DNA of 18,133 bases, from positions 1 through 18,133 of the forward strand of contig JAOXYB010018794.1 of NCBI GenBank assembly GCA_028565635.1. Direction: 5' to 3'. A program made the translations under genes and the position numbers. The notes beneath the pieces were generated by a model. The model saw only the letters and a list, made by a program, of their open reading frames with translations. It had not been told where the DNA came from and ran no database searches. This stretch comes from Phoronis ovalis. Lineage: Eukaryota > Phoronida > Phoronidae. This document shows, piece by piece, positions 1 to 8,972 of this stretch (its first letter is position 1; each line of letters starts with the position of its first letter).

Positions 1-372
1 CTTCTATGCTGTACAGAATATATTCTAAGGCTATGATATAGTTTTACGGCCTTGCTTTTGGATGAAAGGGATAGCAATTCAGTGGTCAGCATCTCAAGCC
101 TTCGTGGCGTATTGGGTTAATGCCCGCGATTTTTCATTGCTTTCAGATATCACCAGCGCAGGTTCGAATCCGCCAGGAGCTTTCTTGAATACTTGTAATA
201 TGAGTTATTTCTCTGGCAGTTATCACTATACTGGGTTTACTAGAGACTTTCGAAATAAAAAACAATAACAAGAATATGTTTTTAAACAGTGTTAAAACTA
301 AACCATCACCAATTCTAACGTTGATGATATCTTCTATATTATACAGACTATATTTTAAGGCCTTACTTTTCG
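1..372. repeat. Imperfect direct repeat pair (1-60 and 331-372)
   Basis: The window opens with a stretch at 1-60 that recurs at 331-372. Both begin cttctat, share tacaga and continue into a ttctaagg/ttttaagg stretch followed by gcctt(g/a)ctttt. The second copy lacks about 18 bases. The tRNA-like head at 95-176 lies between the copies. This suggests two overlapping insertions of the same repeat family, or one insertion with an internal duplication. No coding potential is convincing here. Confidence 0.5.
95..176 (+). repeat. tRNA-related SINE head with pol III A and B boxes
   Basis: An A-box-like element (tggcgtattgg, 105-115) is followed 46 bases later by an exact B box (ggttcgaatcc, 161-171). 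This is the internal RNA polymerase III promoter layout of tRNAs and tRNA-derived SINEs. The outer arms do not form a clear 7-bp acceptor stem, so a functional tRNA gene is unlikely. The start (ccttcgtggcgta...ttaatgc) resembles the tRNA-like part of the repeats at 440-925 and 3528-4025, so a related SINE family is probable. Confidence 0.5.
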
Positions 373-439
373 ATAATGGCGATCAGCCCATCAACCTAGT
401 TTATCGATAGATGGTAATCGCATCGGTTGAATCGATAGA

Positions 440-925
440 CGAAATTCACATGCATGTATATATATATGCTTAAATATACATTTGTACCTTCAAGGTACGT
501 ATCGCTTGGATAGATCCTTCCGATTCGTGATGTTCTAGAACAGCCATGAACACTAGGGTTACATATATGGCTTACTACTATATTCCAAGTAAGGTTTAGG
601 ATATAGGTGTGGTTAGGTTAGTGTGCAATCTAAAATATATGCCAGAACCTCGCTATGCAGATAGCATTATATATATGCAATAAGCGAGTGTGTATCTACT
701 AGTCTTCGTGACGTAGCGTTAAATGCGTTGGACTAGCTACAAACCGAAAGGTCTTGAATTCGATTTTCAATTGGAACAGGTAAAACAAGATAAGTGGAAT
801 CAATATATAGGAATGAGTGTGATGTAGATTAACAGAATAAAGAAGTTGCTGACGGAGTAGAAAAGAGGCAGATAGTACAAGGAACTTCTTTTTCAAGAAC
901 GCTTGAGAGAGCTACTTATGGGGTT
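440..925 (+). repeat. SINE-like interspersed repeat, copy 1
   Basis: This ~485-bp unit matches 3528-4025 over its whole length with scattered substitutions and small indels. Shared landmarks include caaggtacgtatc, ggatagatccttccgattcg, ctaaaatatatgccagaacc and the end ggggttcactt. An internal stretch near 705-780 (cttcgtgacgtagcgttaaatgcgttgg...ggtcttgaattcgatt) looks like a decayed tRNA-like region with A and B boxes. I infer a tRNA-related SINE or other short non-autonomous retroelement. The short reading frames in it are not conserved between the copies. Confidence 0.6.
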
Positions 926-1774
926 CACTTTAGCAAACACAGGGTGAAAAATGCAATTTCATTTAGTATCAGACTGTTCCTTCGGAAGAGGAACGCTGTG
1001 TTTCCATCGTGTATAAGCAGGTTTCATTTTGTTCCATCACTAATTGTTCCTTTTATAATATACGAGAAGGAACATCAATGTCTCTTTGTTTCATATAGTA
1101 TATTTTGAAATTATACATGACGATACGCGTATACAAAGAAATCGTTCATTAAGTGTATTATGATAAGCTGTTTATTGTTTGCGTATGGAGATCGTTGTCA
1201 AGGCGATTTAACGGACATTTCATTTGAACTCAAAGTTGGTAGTCACAAGTCCTATTTTAAGATGCTGCGGCGTATTTGATTATTTTCAAAATTGATCGCC
1301 TTAAACTTGACTAAACTAAGCTGCGAACAAACTGTGATATACCAAGATCCTTTAAATCAAGGTGAGTAACATATTTGTGTACAAAATGATACCATGAATA
1401 ATAGAAATAGTAAGATTATAGTACATTAATTGTTTGCTAGAATAGAAGTTTTATTACATGTATCCTAGCTATAATTATATGTGTAGGTTTATTCTAACTA
1501 CTTATATGATTATGAATGCTAGGTGAACATTACATACCGTAACTGTAGTTTTATATGAATGAGATATATGCAATCTTAAATAAATGCTGTTTATATTATT
1601 CTTAAGACGTCTATATTTGTAAATAGCTTTAAAACTATATATTTCCCTTTTCGCATACAGTAGGCAGTTGTTACAGCCCCTATTATTCAAAGATTCACGC
1701 AGAATGGATATTTCGTTAAGGACTTGAAGGACTCAGTTAGATACAAGGATTTACTCAAGTTTAACGAAGAACGA
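926..1774. other. Non-coding stretch, nothing recognised
   Basis: This is AT-rich sequence with no supported exon on either strand. A donor-like aaggtgagt occurs near 1360-1368 on the plus strand, but no plausible open exon precedes it. In the combined gene model it would lie downstream of the last sushi exon seen here. Confidence 0.4.
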
Positions 1775-1889
1775 AACGGAAGAATAATGAAGCCCCGGGG
1801 ACTTATGTTCAGCACTATGCTAGGTTGATCAACAACCAGATTAAAACCTTCAATTCTTCATTCTCTATTAAACATGTATAGGTACTCAC

Positions 1890-2072
1890 GTTGACAGTCC
1901 TGTAAAGTAGCCGACCATTGATTCAGTCCGTTACAAGTGGTTTGAACGCTCGTAGCCGAGCCATAAATGTATCCAGTATTACATGTGTGAGTGACTGTGA
2001 CGCCATAATTAACAGTAGATCCTCCGGCGTCGTTAGAACTGTTGGCCATGCTTTGTATGTTACATTTCGAAA
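1890..2072 (-). CDS. Sushi/CCP domain exon, copy A (phase 1-1)
   Basis: This exon encodes one complement control protein (sushi) module, an extracellular beta-sandwich of about 60 residues that usually mediates protein-protein or adhesive binding. On the minus strand a pyrimidine-rich tract ending in ttttag precedes the exon at 2072, and a strong donor (C|GTGAGT) follows 1890. The 183-bp length and phase 1-1 are typical of sushi exons. The four expected cysteines are present (KC, HTC, TTC, DC), with the Asn-Thr-Gly-Tyr turn after Cys2 and the Trp between Cys3 and Cys4. The domain is intact. It is nearly identical to the exon at 3058-3240, so both belong to one gene read from high to low coordinate. 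The rest of that protein cannot be named; it could be a receptor, a complement-like factor or an adhesion protein. Confidence 0.82.
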
Positions 2073-2260
2073 CTAAAATTGAAAAGCATTTAAACAGTAG
2101 CACATTAAATGTCTGTTATAATAAATAAATTACAGCACTTTATCTGAGATTTCCGATAACAGATTAAAGGACATATCGTCACAGAACCCTCCCCCCACAA
2201 AACTATAGACAAGGAAGACTCGTCATAAATACCTAAGATTCCACACATTATTCTTTTGTT

Positions 2261-2939
2261 ATTATCCAGTAATTTTTATTTGTCAAATATAGTACACCTA
2301 TTCATGTTTCAAATCTTGTAAATGTATACGTATATACAATGTAGCCTATACGAATTTTAATAATTTCTTGGGATGTTTCACGAGCTGAACTGTTGTCTGT
2401 ATGGATCGTCTCATAAAACCAGAAAAAAATGTGAAACTATTTCATAGACTTAATTTCTAGTAACATGTTAACTAGCTATAGCTAGTTGCTCACACTTTCA
2501 CTTGTTTTAAGTTATTTACCTGATATACTAAGAACAACTTTAGGTGTAACAAAAATACTACGTGTATTACGACTTGTTCATTTTTATTAAATATAGGTGC
2601 AGGAATAATTTATAACGACACTGATCATTTTCATTTAAATCGAATATAAACTGCTTCGTATTTATTCGAAACATACTAGTTTACTTTAGATTTCTTATAC
2701 CAAAATATTTCATGAGATGCAATGATTAAAGTGACCAATTGAATTATTTTATTTTAAAATGTGTAATAAAGCAATACACTTTCTTGATTTTAATTTCAGT
2801 AATAAGCATATATCACCTTACATACTAATTTCATGTAGCAAAACACGTACGGTGACTGAGAAGTAAGCTCTCCTTCCAATGTAATTCCATGGTTAATAAT
2901 CGACCCAATTTCATGTTTAAAATAACCCAAGGAAGATAG
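2261..2939. other. Intronic spacer between the duplicated sushi blocks
   Basis: AT-rich sequence without a supported exon. It lies between the two homologous blocks and shows no clear copy of the SINE-like unit that flanks them on each side. In the minus-strand gene model it belongs to the intron joining the 3058-3240 and 1890-2072 exons. Confidence 0.4.
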
Positions 2940-3057
2940 CGAGAGTTCAAACGAAATCCCGGGAAATTATGTTCAAGAATATAGCAGGTTGATAAAAGAG
3001 CAAGTAGATAAAAAACCCTCAACTTTCATTCTCTATCGAACATGTATATGTACGCAC

Positions 3058-3240
3058 GTTGACAGTCCTGTAAAGTAGCTGACCATTGATTCAGTCCGTA
3101 ACAAGTTGTTCGAACGCTTGTAGCCGAGCCATAAATGTATCCAGTATTACATGTGTGAGTGACTGTGACGTCATAATTAACAGTAGATCCTCCGGCGTCG
3201 TTAGTACTGTTGCCCACGCTTTGTACGGCACATTTCAAAA
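3058..3240 (-). CDS. Sushi/CCP domain exon, copy B (phase 1-1)
   Basis: This is a second complete sushi module with the same 183-bp length, phase 1-1 and four-cysteine pattern as the exon at 1890-2072. The acceptor (ttcaattttag) ends just above 3240 and the donor is C|GTGCGT after 3058, weaker than the GTGAGT of copy A. Differences from copy A are a handful of substitutions, mainly near the first cysteine and around the third. Read on the minus strand, this exon precedes copy A, and the phases allow direct splicing without a frame change. An extracellular binding role follows from the fold; the ligand is unknown. Confidence 0.82.
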
Positions 3241-3527
3241 CTAAAATTGAAAATCATATGAACAGTAGTGCACTAACTTTCTGATATAATAAATAAATTG
3301 AAGCACTTTATCTTAGCTTTCCGGTAACAGATTAAAGGACATATCGCCACAGAAAGAAAAGCCGCAAAAGTATATAAACAAGGAGGAATCATTACAAAAA
3401 ATATTAAATTTAATAACCTCATACATTTCTGCTGTGTTAAATTTCAGTAATATATTAATTCTTTTTTCAGCACATTTTGTGCAGAATTACCTAATTCGTT
3501 AAAATGTCACATGCAGAATCCATAGAC

Positions 3528-4025
3528 CAAAATCACATGCATTTATATATGGTAAAATATACATTGGTACATTCAAGGTACGTATCACTTGGATAGATCC
3601 TTCCGATTCGTAGTGTTCTAGAGCAACCATGAACCCTTGGGTTAGATACATGGCTTACTATTATATTAAAAGTAGGGTTCAGGTTAGTATGCATTCTAAA
3701 ATATATGCCAGAACCCGGTCGCTATGCAAGTAGCATTATATGAATTCAACGAGTTTGTAGCTACTCGTCTTGGTGACGGAATTCGCATCGGGTGTCATGA
3801 CCTAGCGATAAATGCGTTGGGCTACAAAGCGAAAGGTATTGAATTCGATTATCGATTGGAACAAGTAAAAAAGAGATACGTGGAATCAATATATACGAAT
3901 GAGTGTAATGTAGGTTAACAGAGTAAGGAAGTTGCTGCCGGAGTAGAAAAGAGATTGGTAGTAAAATGAACTTTTTTTTTAGTTCAATAACGCTTGAGGG
4001 AGCTAATTATGGGGGTTCACTTCAG
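3528..4025 (+). repeat. SINE-like interspersed repeat, copy 2
   Basis: This is the second copy of the unit at 440-925, in the same orientation. Relative to copy 1 it has about 20 extra bases before its tRNA-like part (gaattcgcatcgggtgtcat, near 3780-3799), followed by gacctagcgataaatgcgttgggctac and a degenerate B-box region (ggtattgaattcgatt). The 64-codon reading frame at 3724-3918 is not preserved in copy 1, so I treat it as chance. Confidence 0.6.
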
Positions 4026-4514
4026 CATAAATGCAAGTTTATGCAAGTAAAACCAGACTTTAGCTAGTCTAAGTAAAACATGTAAGGTATACCGTATCGG
4101 GTGGCAGATTAAACATAATATTTTAACGATATTTAAGTCGGAAGCATGTATATGTATAACACATCAGTTGCTTCAAATAGAAAACATGAATGAATTTGAA
4201 AATAATATCAAAAACACAGTTTTTAATTTTGGCCTGAACTATGGAATAGGTGAACACATAAGAGTGAGTTCACCGTTTTCAGAATTGAGTAAGTTTACTT
4301 TTGAGAAACTTTAGGAAATGGTTACTAGACAGGGTAATAAATTTGCCAGTTTGTTTGTAATTCAAGCTTGTGATCTTAATAATGTTAGCATAGTGAAGTA
4401 ACTCATTTGAAACGGCAAGCGGTTAGTATCAGTCTGACATGTTAGCCTCAGCTATATTATACGTCAGTATTAAGACATGCTGCCATATGTGGATACTTTG
4501 TCAAACAGTATTCA
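4026..4514. other. Non-coding stretch, nothing recognised
   Basis: AT-rich sequence with no supported exon, splice pair or repeat. In the minus-strand gene model it is part of the large intron upstream of the sushi exons. Confidence 0.4.
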
Positions 4515-5251
4515 ACTAGATAAATCAGTACTCATATATATTATTAGAAGTATTTGTATATATGTATACTAGCATGTACGTGTGTGTACGCGTTTATGCC
4601 ACGTGGTTCATATCTATTACCGATTGGTTGGAGGCCCGGGGTTGGATAATTTATTGATTATATTGAGGGTAAGTGAAAGTTGCAAGGTAATGTGATCGCT
4701 GAACTTTCGAACCAATGAACTTTCGGACCAATGAACCTTCGGGCCAATGAACCTTCGGACTAAGGAGTTGACCCCGACAGTAATCTTTGAACTGGAGGCA
4801 GAGATGTCATTACCTAATATTCGCAGAAAGCACATATTTGGCTAGAGTTTATACGCAGGTGGATGCAAAACTATATATATTATTGAAATTGTGGCAGGTC
4901 TTTTAACGTTGACTTGCTCTATGTACATAAAATATTGTTTAATTATAACGGAAAAAACACAGGAATATCAAATATATAGTTTATTGCCACAGTAACATAT
5001 TTTACAAAGTACATGGACAAATACAAAAAAGCAACTAATAAACAATACTAAATGAAACTACTAATATGTACTACAATATGACTATACTATACAAATATAT
5101 GTGCAAACCACATATACCCATACATACATATACCCATGTATAACTGTGTACATCCGTCCATGTCCATGGTAACATACACACAAGTACCCGCATACAGTGT
5201 ACATATATACAAATACTTCTAATAATATATATGAGTACTGATTTATCTAGT
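4515..5251. repeat. Perfect 52-bp inverted repeat bounding a 737-bp segment
   Basis: The 52 bases at 4515-4566 (starting actagataaatcag) are the exact reverse complement of 5200-5251. Outside the arms only a weak continuation is visible (aacagtattca against aacaattgttgt), and inside the arms similarity fades at once. The right arm lies in what looks like the 3' untranslated region of the minus-strand LINE. The pair may be a second LINE 3' fragment inserted in the opposite orientation, or the terminal repeats of a MITE-like element. No clear target-site duplication is visible. Confidence 0.85.
4701..4764 (+). repeat. 16-bp minisatellite, four copies
   Basis: Four consecutive 16-base units begin at 4701, 4717, 4733 and 4749. 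The core is gaac(t/c)ttcg(a/g)(a/g)ccaat, with drift in the last copy. The short minus-strand frame crossing it only reflects the repeat. Confidence 0.85.
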
Positions 5252-6165
5252 ACAACAATTGTTCAAATAGCAAAGAGCACTATAATGATTGCTGGGAGGA
5301 CCTTATTTGGAACATTTTAGATAAATATGTAGCAACTGCCAAAATTGAATCCCCACTGGCAACTCTCATGTTAGCAACAAACGCTTCTTTGCTGCTCATA
5401 TTTTTAATATTAAATATTTCAGCCTGTAATGCCTCATACAGGTCTTTGCTAATTTGATTATATTTTGGGCAGATTGTCCGGACATGCATCTCAGCTTCCA
5501 CTGCCTTAGGGTAATATGCACAACACAGTTGTTCCATCAGAGTTTTTGACCGTGTATGTCTACCAAGTTCAATTGGAGATCATGATTTCCAATCCTAAAT
5601 TTTGCCAAAATTCAATCAAATGTCTTGGCATGGCAACTGTTGTGTACTCTTCTTGTAATATTATATTTTTAAATAATTTATAATTCCTCATTTTACTACT
5701 CGGAATGCTAATTATATTATAAAGTTGAGTTTCATAAATATCTCTGCTTCTGCAATGCTGATAGTCCCATTTAAAAATATGGTTCGCTTTTGTGACTGTA
5801 ATTATACATATATTTTTAATGCAGGACATCCATGTTTTATCTTCTGCGTAAATTACTTTTAAGAATCTAGTGTCTGGCAGAGTAGACATTCTTGTCTAAT
5901 ACCGTAAGCTAAGTTTAATAATATCTATAGTTAGTGGGTGCCGCCCTAGTTCTGCTTTTACAGCAATATTCCTAGAGTTTCTACCACAGCCCAGCACAGT
6001 GTTGCAGAATTTGTCTTGAATTACTTCAAATGGAGACTTTTTTAGATGTTGCAATGAGAACATTTTACTGTGGAGATCCTGTATCGATACTTCACATCCA
6101 TACAAGAGGACTGGTTTGATACCAGCATCAAACATACAAAGATAAGTATTTGGGTGACAAATTTT
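4965..6165 (-). mobile_element. 5'-truncated non-LTR retrotransposon (LINE) tail
   Basis: The minus strand carries the end of a LINE reverse-transcriptase protein (5280-6165), followed by a ~300-bp 3' untranslated region ending near an AATAAA signal (minus strand, 4980-4985). The copy begins abruptly inside the C-terminal part of the protein, as expected for 5' truncation during target-primed reverse transcription. The superfamily cannot be fixed because the catalytic domains are missing. Confidence 0.6.
5280..6165 (-). pseudogene. LINE reverse transcriptase C-terminal fragment, broken
   Basis: This fragment corresponds to the region after the reverse-transcriptase fingers and palm. It carries the motif KPVLLYGCEV near 6110, then KFCNTVLGCGRNS and AELGRHPLTIDI, patterns common in C-terminal parts of animal LINE ORF2 proteins. 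Further on come a KFRIGNHDL segment and a Cys/His segment (CCAYYP...EMHVRTICP) resembling the C-terminal zinc knuckle. An in-frame TAG stop at about 5896-5898 probably replaces a Trp codon, and at least two frameshifts occur near 5535-5575. The catalytic YxDD region and endonuclease are absent. The fragment is therefore non-functional. It is oriented like the Polinton genes and the putative host gene, but shares no structure with them. Confidence 0.72.
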
Positions 6166-6962
6166 GTTAGAAGATAATATTTGTTTTAATTTAAAATAGG
6201 CTCTTTGTTAGATGTGATTATTTGTGTAAAGTATTCTGTGTGATTATTGGCCCATTCCTTTAGTACGTTTCAGACGATTTATTTTCTAAGACATTTCCTT
6301 TAGTTAAAAGCAAGATTTAACTTTAGTTTAATGATTAATTTGTAAAGTTTTTCTGACAAATTCCGTAAAACAAATAGGGACATAATGTGCAAAATAACAA
6401 ATGACAAAATAATTAAGAAAGAAACGGAGTTACATGTGTATATGTGCAATACATTATTAAAGCTATTTAGATAAACTACATCACAATAAATGTCTTTCCT
6501 AATGGATTACTACCATTTGCAACAATGTGCGACCCTATGATATAGTAGTATTTCGTTTGTGATGTCGAATTTTATAGTGAGGACCTTCGATCGAGGGGTC
6601 GAACTTCGTGGCAAACGATAGCAAACAATTTAGTTTTACAATTGTATCATACCATTTGAGCACAGGCAGAAGGTCTATTTTGTATTTAAATATCTGTTAA
6701 TTGATGAGAATAAACAGTTCGTTAAAAATTTACTGTGGTTGATACACAAAACCTACAAGATCTTGTTGGTATATAACTGATACTAATATATAACTTTATT
6801 GCTAATTAATTTTATTTTACATTTTTTCTATAAATTATTGCAAGTTTAGTAAATTATATACAAAGACTCTTGATTCACTACTTGTAACATAATTAATAAA
6901 GAATCCTAATTTATTTTTGTTACGCTAATTTTCTGATTAAATAACGTTGGTACTCTTGGAAG
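6166..6962. other. AT-rich spacer, nothing coding recognised
   Basis: Between the LINE fragment and the plus-strand Polinton gene I see no frame with recognisable protein similarity. A Polinton of normal structure would be expected to continue past 6963 with further genes; none is recognisable here. Confidence 0.4.
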
Positions 6963-7255
6963 ATGTTACAGTTAAATTTGTTATGCGAGTGTATTGATAA
7001 CGCATTGCACGGCTCAATAAGAAAGACGAACGAAGAAATGGACGATCTAATAAGAAACACAGAAAGGCTTTGTTAAAGATAGCTAGCAAGGACACCACTC
7101 ATAAAAAGAAAAAGCAAATCATAGAGTCAGGAGGTCGTCTGCTAAAAACTGTACTAGTTCCCATTCTGAGAACAATAATGAGAAAACTTTTGTATTGTTC
7201 GAAGGAATGCTTAAAGAAATTAAAATGTGTACTGCGCCTATATAAACAAAAATAA
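6963..7255 (+). pseudogene. Small Polinton-associated Lys-rich/GG protein, frameshifted
   Basis: This plus-strand gene runs opposite to the capsid block and ends just before the protease end. The first part reads LNLLCECIDNALHGSI. After a one-base slip around 7050-7070 the frame continues as KKHRKALLKIASK...KKKKQIIESGG followed by a hydrophobic tail (TVLVPILRTIM). A helical N-terminus with Cys and Asn, a basic cluster, then Gly-Gly and a hydrophobic end is a pattern I associate with a small, poorly characterised protein found beside Polinton-like capsid genes in invertebrates. Its role is unknown; a virion or DNA-associated protein is possible. A double-glycine motif can be a cleavage site for adenain-type proteases, which fits the neighbour, but this is inference. 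Confidence 0.5.
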
Positions 7256-7286
7256 AACAATACGTAGAAGAAACAATTCCTTTATT
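7251..7286. terminator. Convergent polyadenylation signals
   Basis: AATAAA occurs on the plus strand at 7251-7256, at the end of the small plus-strand gene. AATAAA also occurs on the minus strand at 7286-7281, about 15 bases after the protease stop. The two transcripts would overlap slightly tail to tail, as is common in compact Polintons. Confidence 0.5.
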
Positions 7287-7301
7287 TTAGTGATTTACAA
7301 C

Positions 7302-7799
7302 TTATCTGTGATAATCCTTTCTATCAATCAAATTTAAATCAGTGTTAAAATTATTACTAACAATTTGTTTCGCTATAAAATCATTGTAATACACATCATT
7401 GGTAAACATGTTTAAAATAGTATACAGTTCTACGTGTCTACTACGATACATCAAATAAAACACACAGTATTGACCACACACAAAACTATAGTCACTTTGT
7501 AGACGTCTGATATTATAATCCCAAGAAGTACAGTTATCATTTAAAAATATAACAACATCCACCGAGTAAAACTTTGGCGGGTAACCATACGAATCAAAAA
7601 ATTCTCCTTTCCCAGCAGCATCGATATAAAATGCAACCCAGTGTTGTCCAGGCATGTCCGATGGATCTGTATTTGCCACGTAAAATGCGGGATATTGTGT
7701 CACTGTATTTGGTAATTCATCTTCGGCGTACACACCACAAAAAAAGTGTGCAGTAAAAGAATCATTTTTTAAAACGTACTCAAGTTGCTCAGTATTCAT
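7302..7799 (-). CDS. Adenain-like cysteine protease (Polinton PRO), intact
   Basis: This 165-residue open frame is a maturation protease of the adenovirus-protease type (peptidase family C5), which in Polintons is thought to process capsid proteins. The expected catalytic set is present in order: His53 in GQHWVAFYID, Asp69 in EFFDSYG, Gln101 in the RRLQSD stretch, and the nucleophile Cys108 in VCGQYC. The length is normal for the family, usually 150-200 residues. The start at 7799 is the first Met and lies directly after the truncated capsid-like gene. No stop or frameshift is visible, unlike in most neighbours. It probably depends on the element's own transcription. Whether it is still expressed cannot be told from sequence. 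Host domestication is possible but unproven. Confidence 0.88.
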   Translation of the reverse strand: MNTEQLEYVLKNDSFTAHFFCGVYAEDELPNTVTQYPAFYVANTDPSDMPGQHWVAFYIDAAGKGEFFDSYGYPPKFYSVDVVIFLNDNCTSWDYNIRRLQSDYSFVCGQYCVFYLMYRSRHVELYTILNMFTNDVYYNDFIAKQIVSNNFNTDLNLIDRKDYHR

Positions 7800-8968
7800 T
7801 TTAGAAATCTACATCGCTTCGTTGGAGTAAAGTGGGTTATGACTTATTCTGGCGACAGATCAAAGGCAAATAGTGTATAACCTTTGTAGTAATCATTTCT
7901 AGAAACGTTGTTTCCTCTGCCTTGGTGGATAAGCCCGGTTGTGGTAAACAGATCTGTATAAGCTCTTATAAAATTTCGCCCATCCCCAGTCAAAAATTCC
8001 AACTTATATGGTTTGTTAGGTATGGTTTCACCTCCAATGTTTATCGAGAGCTGGCTGAGGTTGTTATGTTAAATTAAACGGATTATTTTTATAAGTACCA
8101 GCAATAGCGTCGTCATCAACCGAAAAACGAGGCGCGTAGGCATTTCTCCAGTAAATACATTAGGTAGAGATACGTTTCTCTGACCATTTGACATGTTTAC
8201 AAGTTTTACCTCCACTTTTTTAATAGGGCACTTGGCAGTCTGTACAGTTTCTTCGTGCTGCATTTGTAACATTGGAGCATGTTTTACTTTTCGAACAAAC
8301 AGAGATGCTTTTTCAATAACAACCTTTTCTAGAGCATCGGTATCAGACATAATGCAAAGAGCATGGTTGTTTCGTCTCAGTTTAAATCTGTTTGTATTAC
8401 TTAGAATTAGTGTGTCTTGTTGACAGACATCCCCATGCATTCGACCCTGCATTTCCACCGATCTCCCTCTCTTAAAACAATCGTTCCGTTCTTTTAGTCC
8501 ATAATTTAATATACGTGGAGGGTTTGGACTTGGATCGCATTGTTCGTGTTGTCCTGCGGTTTCTTTCGTAAAACATTTTTGCAATAAGCATGGATTCCTT
8601 ATTTTTAGCTGCCGGTCCATAAATCAACAGGGTTTCGATCATTGCCCTGTATGCATGCGTGTTGTTACCTGCAGAAATGAGATTGTCACCCACTTCGACA
8701 GCAACATAACTAAACAGTGAATGTAGCGTTAGGTTTCACATGAGCATTTGGATCTGTCTCAGGCCCATCAGCTTTAGTTAGTTTGCAAACATGTAAAGAA
8801 ATATATTTTCTGTATCGATGTATTAGATCATCGGGAGACCCTTTAATTCAAATTCGATTACGGCTGATGTTTCTGTTATAGCATTAGTAGCTCTAATTTC
8901 TTCAATATGAAGGAAGTTTGTGCCTGTGCTCTTGAAAATACGTCCAGTTCCGTTTTATTCCCTTCCAT
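7800..8968 (-). pseudogene. Polinton capsid-like protein (F54H12.2-like family), broken
   Basis: The family is widely annotated in invertebrates as F54H12.2-like and is taken as a jelly-roll capsid protein of Polintons; the major-capsid assignment is inference. The gene begins at ATG 8968 with a TELDVFS motif typical of the N-terminus. The middle carries NTHAYRAMIETLLIYGPAAKN (8472-8693), then MQGRMHGDVC, ASLFVRKVKHAP and KCPIKKVEVK (8069-8620). The end shows RAYTDLFTTTG and GYTLFAFDLSPE before a stop. At least four frameshifts and several stops separate the blocks, including frame changes near 8900, 8840, 8690, 8610 and 8110. The last ~40 residues expected after the FDLSPE region appear deleted, so the gene runs almost directly into the protease. 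Confidence 0.8.
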
Positions 8969-8972
8969 ATTG

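Larger units (their letters stand above)
1775..3400 (-). repeat. Tandem duplication of an exon-bearing block
   Basis: Two blocks, about 1775-2260 and 2940-3400, are alignable with an offset of 1168 bases. Both hold a 183-bp sushi exon. They share 3' flank features (cccggg...ttatgttca, aggttga, ttctctat(t/c)...aacatgtat) and 5' flank features (gcactttatct, ttccg(a/g)taacagattaaaggacatatcg). The exons are much better conserved than the flanks. This is the usual signature of exon duplication in multi-domain extracellular proteins. Confidence 0.75.

Noticed and set aside
95-176. Functional tRNA gene
   Set aside because: The A and B boxes are good, but acceptor and anticodon stems do not pair convincingly and related sequence occurs in nearby repeats.
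62-268. 68-codon plus-strand frame
   Set aside because: It crosses the tRNA-like A and B boxes and has no protein similarity I recognise; it is chance coding in a repeat.
1340-1370. Plus-strand splice donor aaggtgagt as part of a gene
   Set aside because: There is no convincing open exon or acceptor upstream.
3724-3918. 64-codon plus-strand frame in the SINE-like repeat
   Set aside because: The frame is not kept in the homologous copy at 440-925.
4617-4835. 72-codon minus-strand frame
   Set aside because: Its repeated residues come from the 16-bp minisatellite.
5100-5230. CRISPR-like or satellite array in the catacata-rich stretch
   Set aside because: The words vary in length and spacing; it is low-complexity sequence in the LINE 3' region.
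8193-8423. Plus-strand frame opposite the capsid-like gene
   Set aside because: It is a shadow of the minus-strand capsid-like coding sequence.
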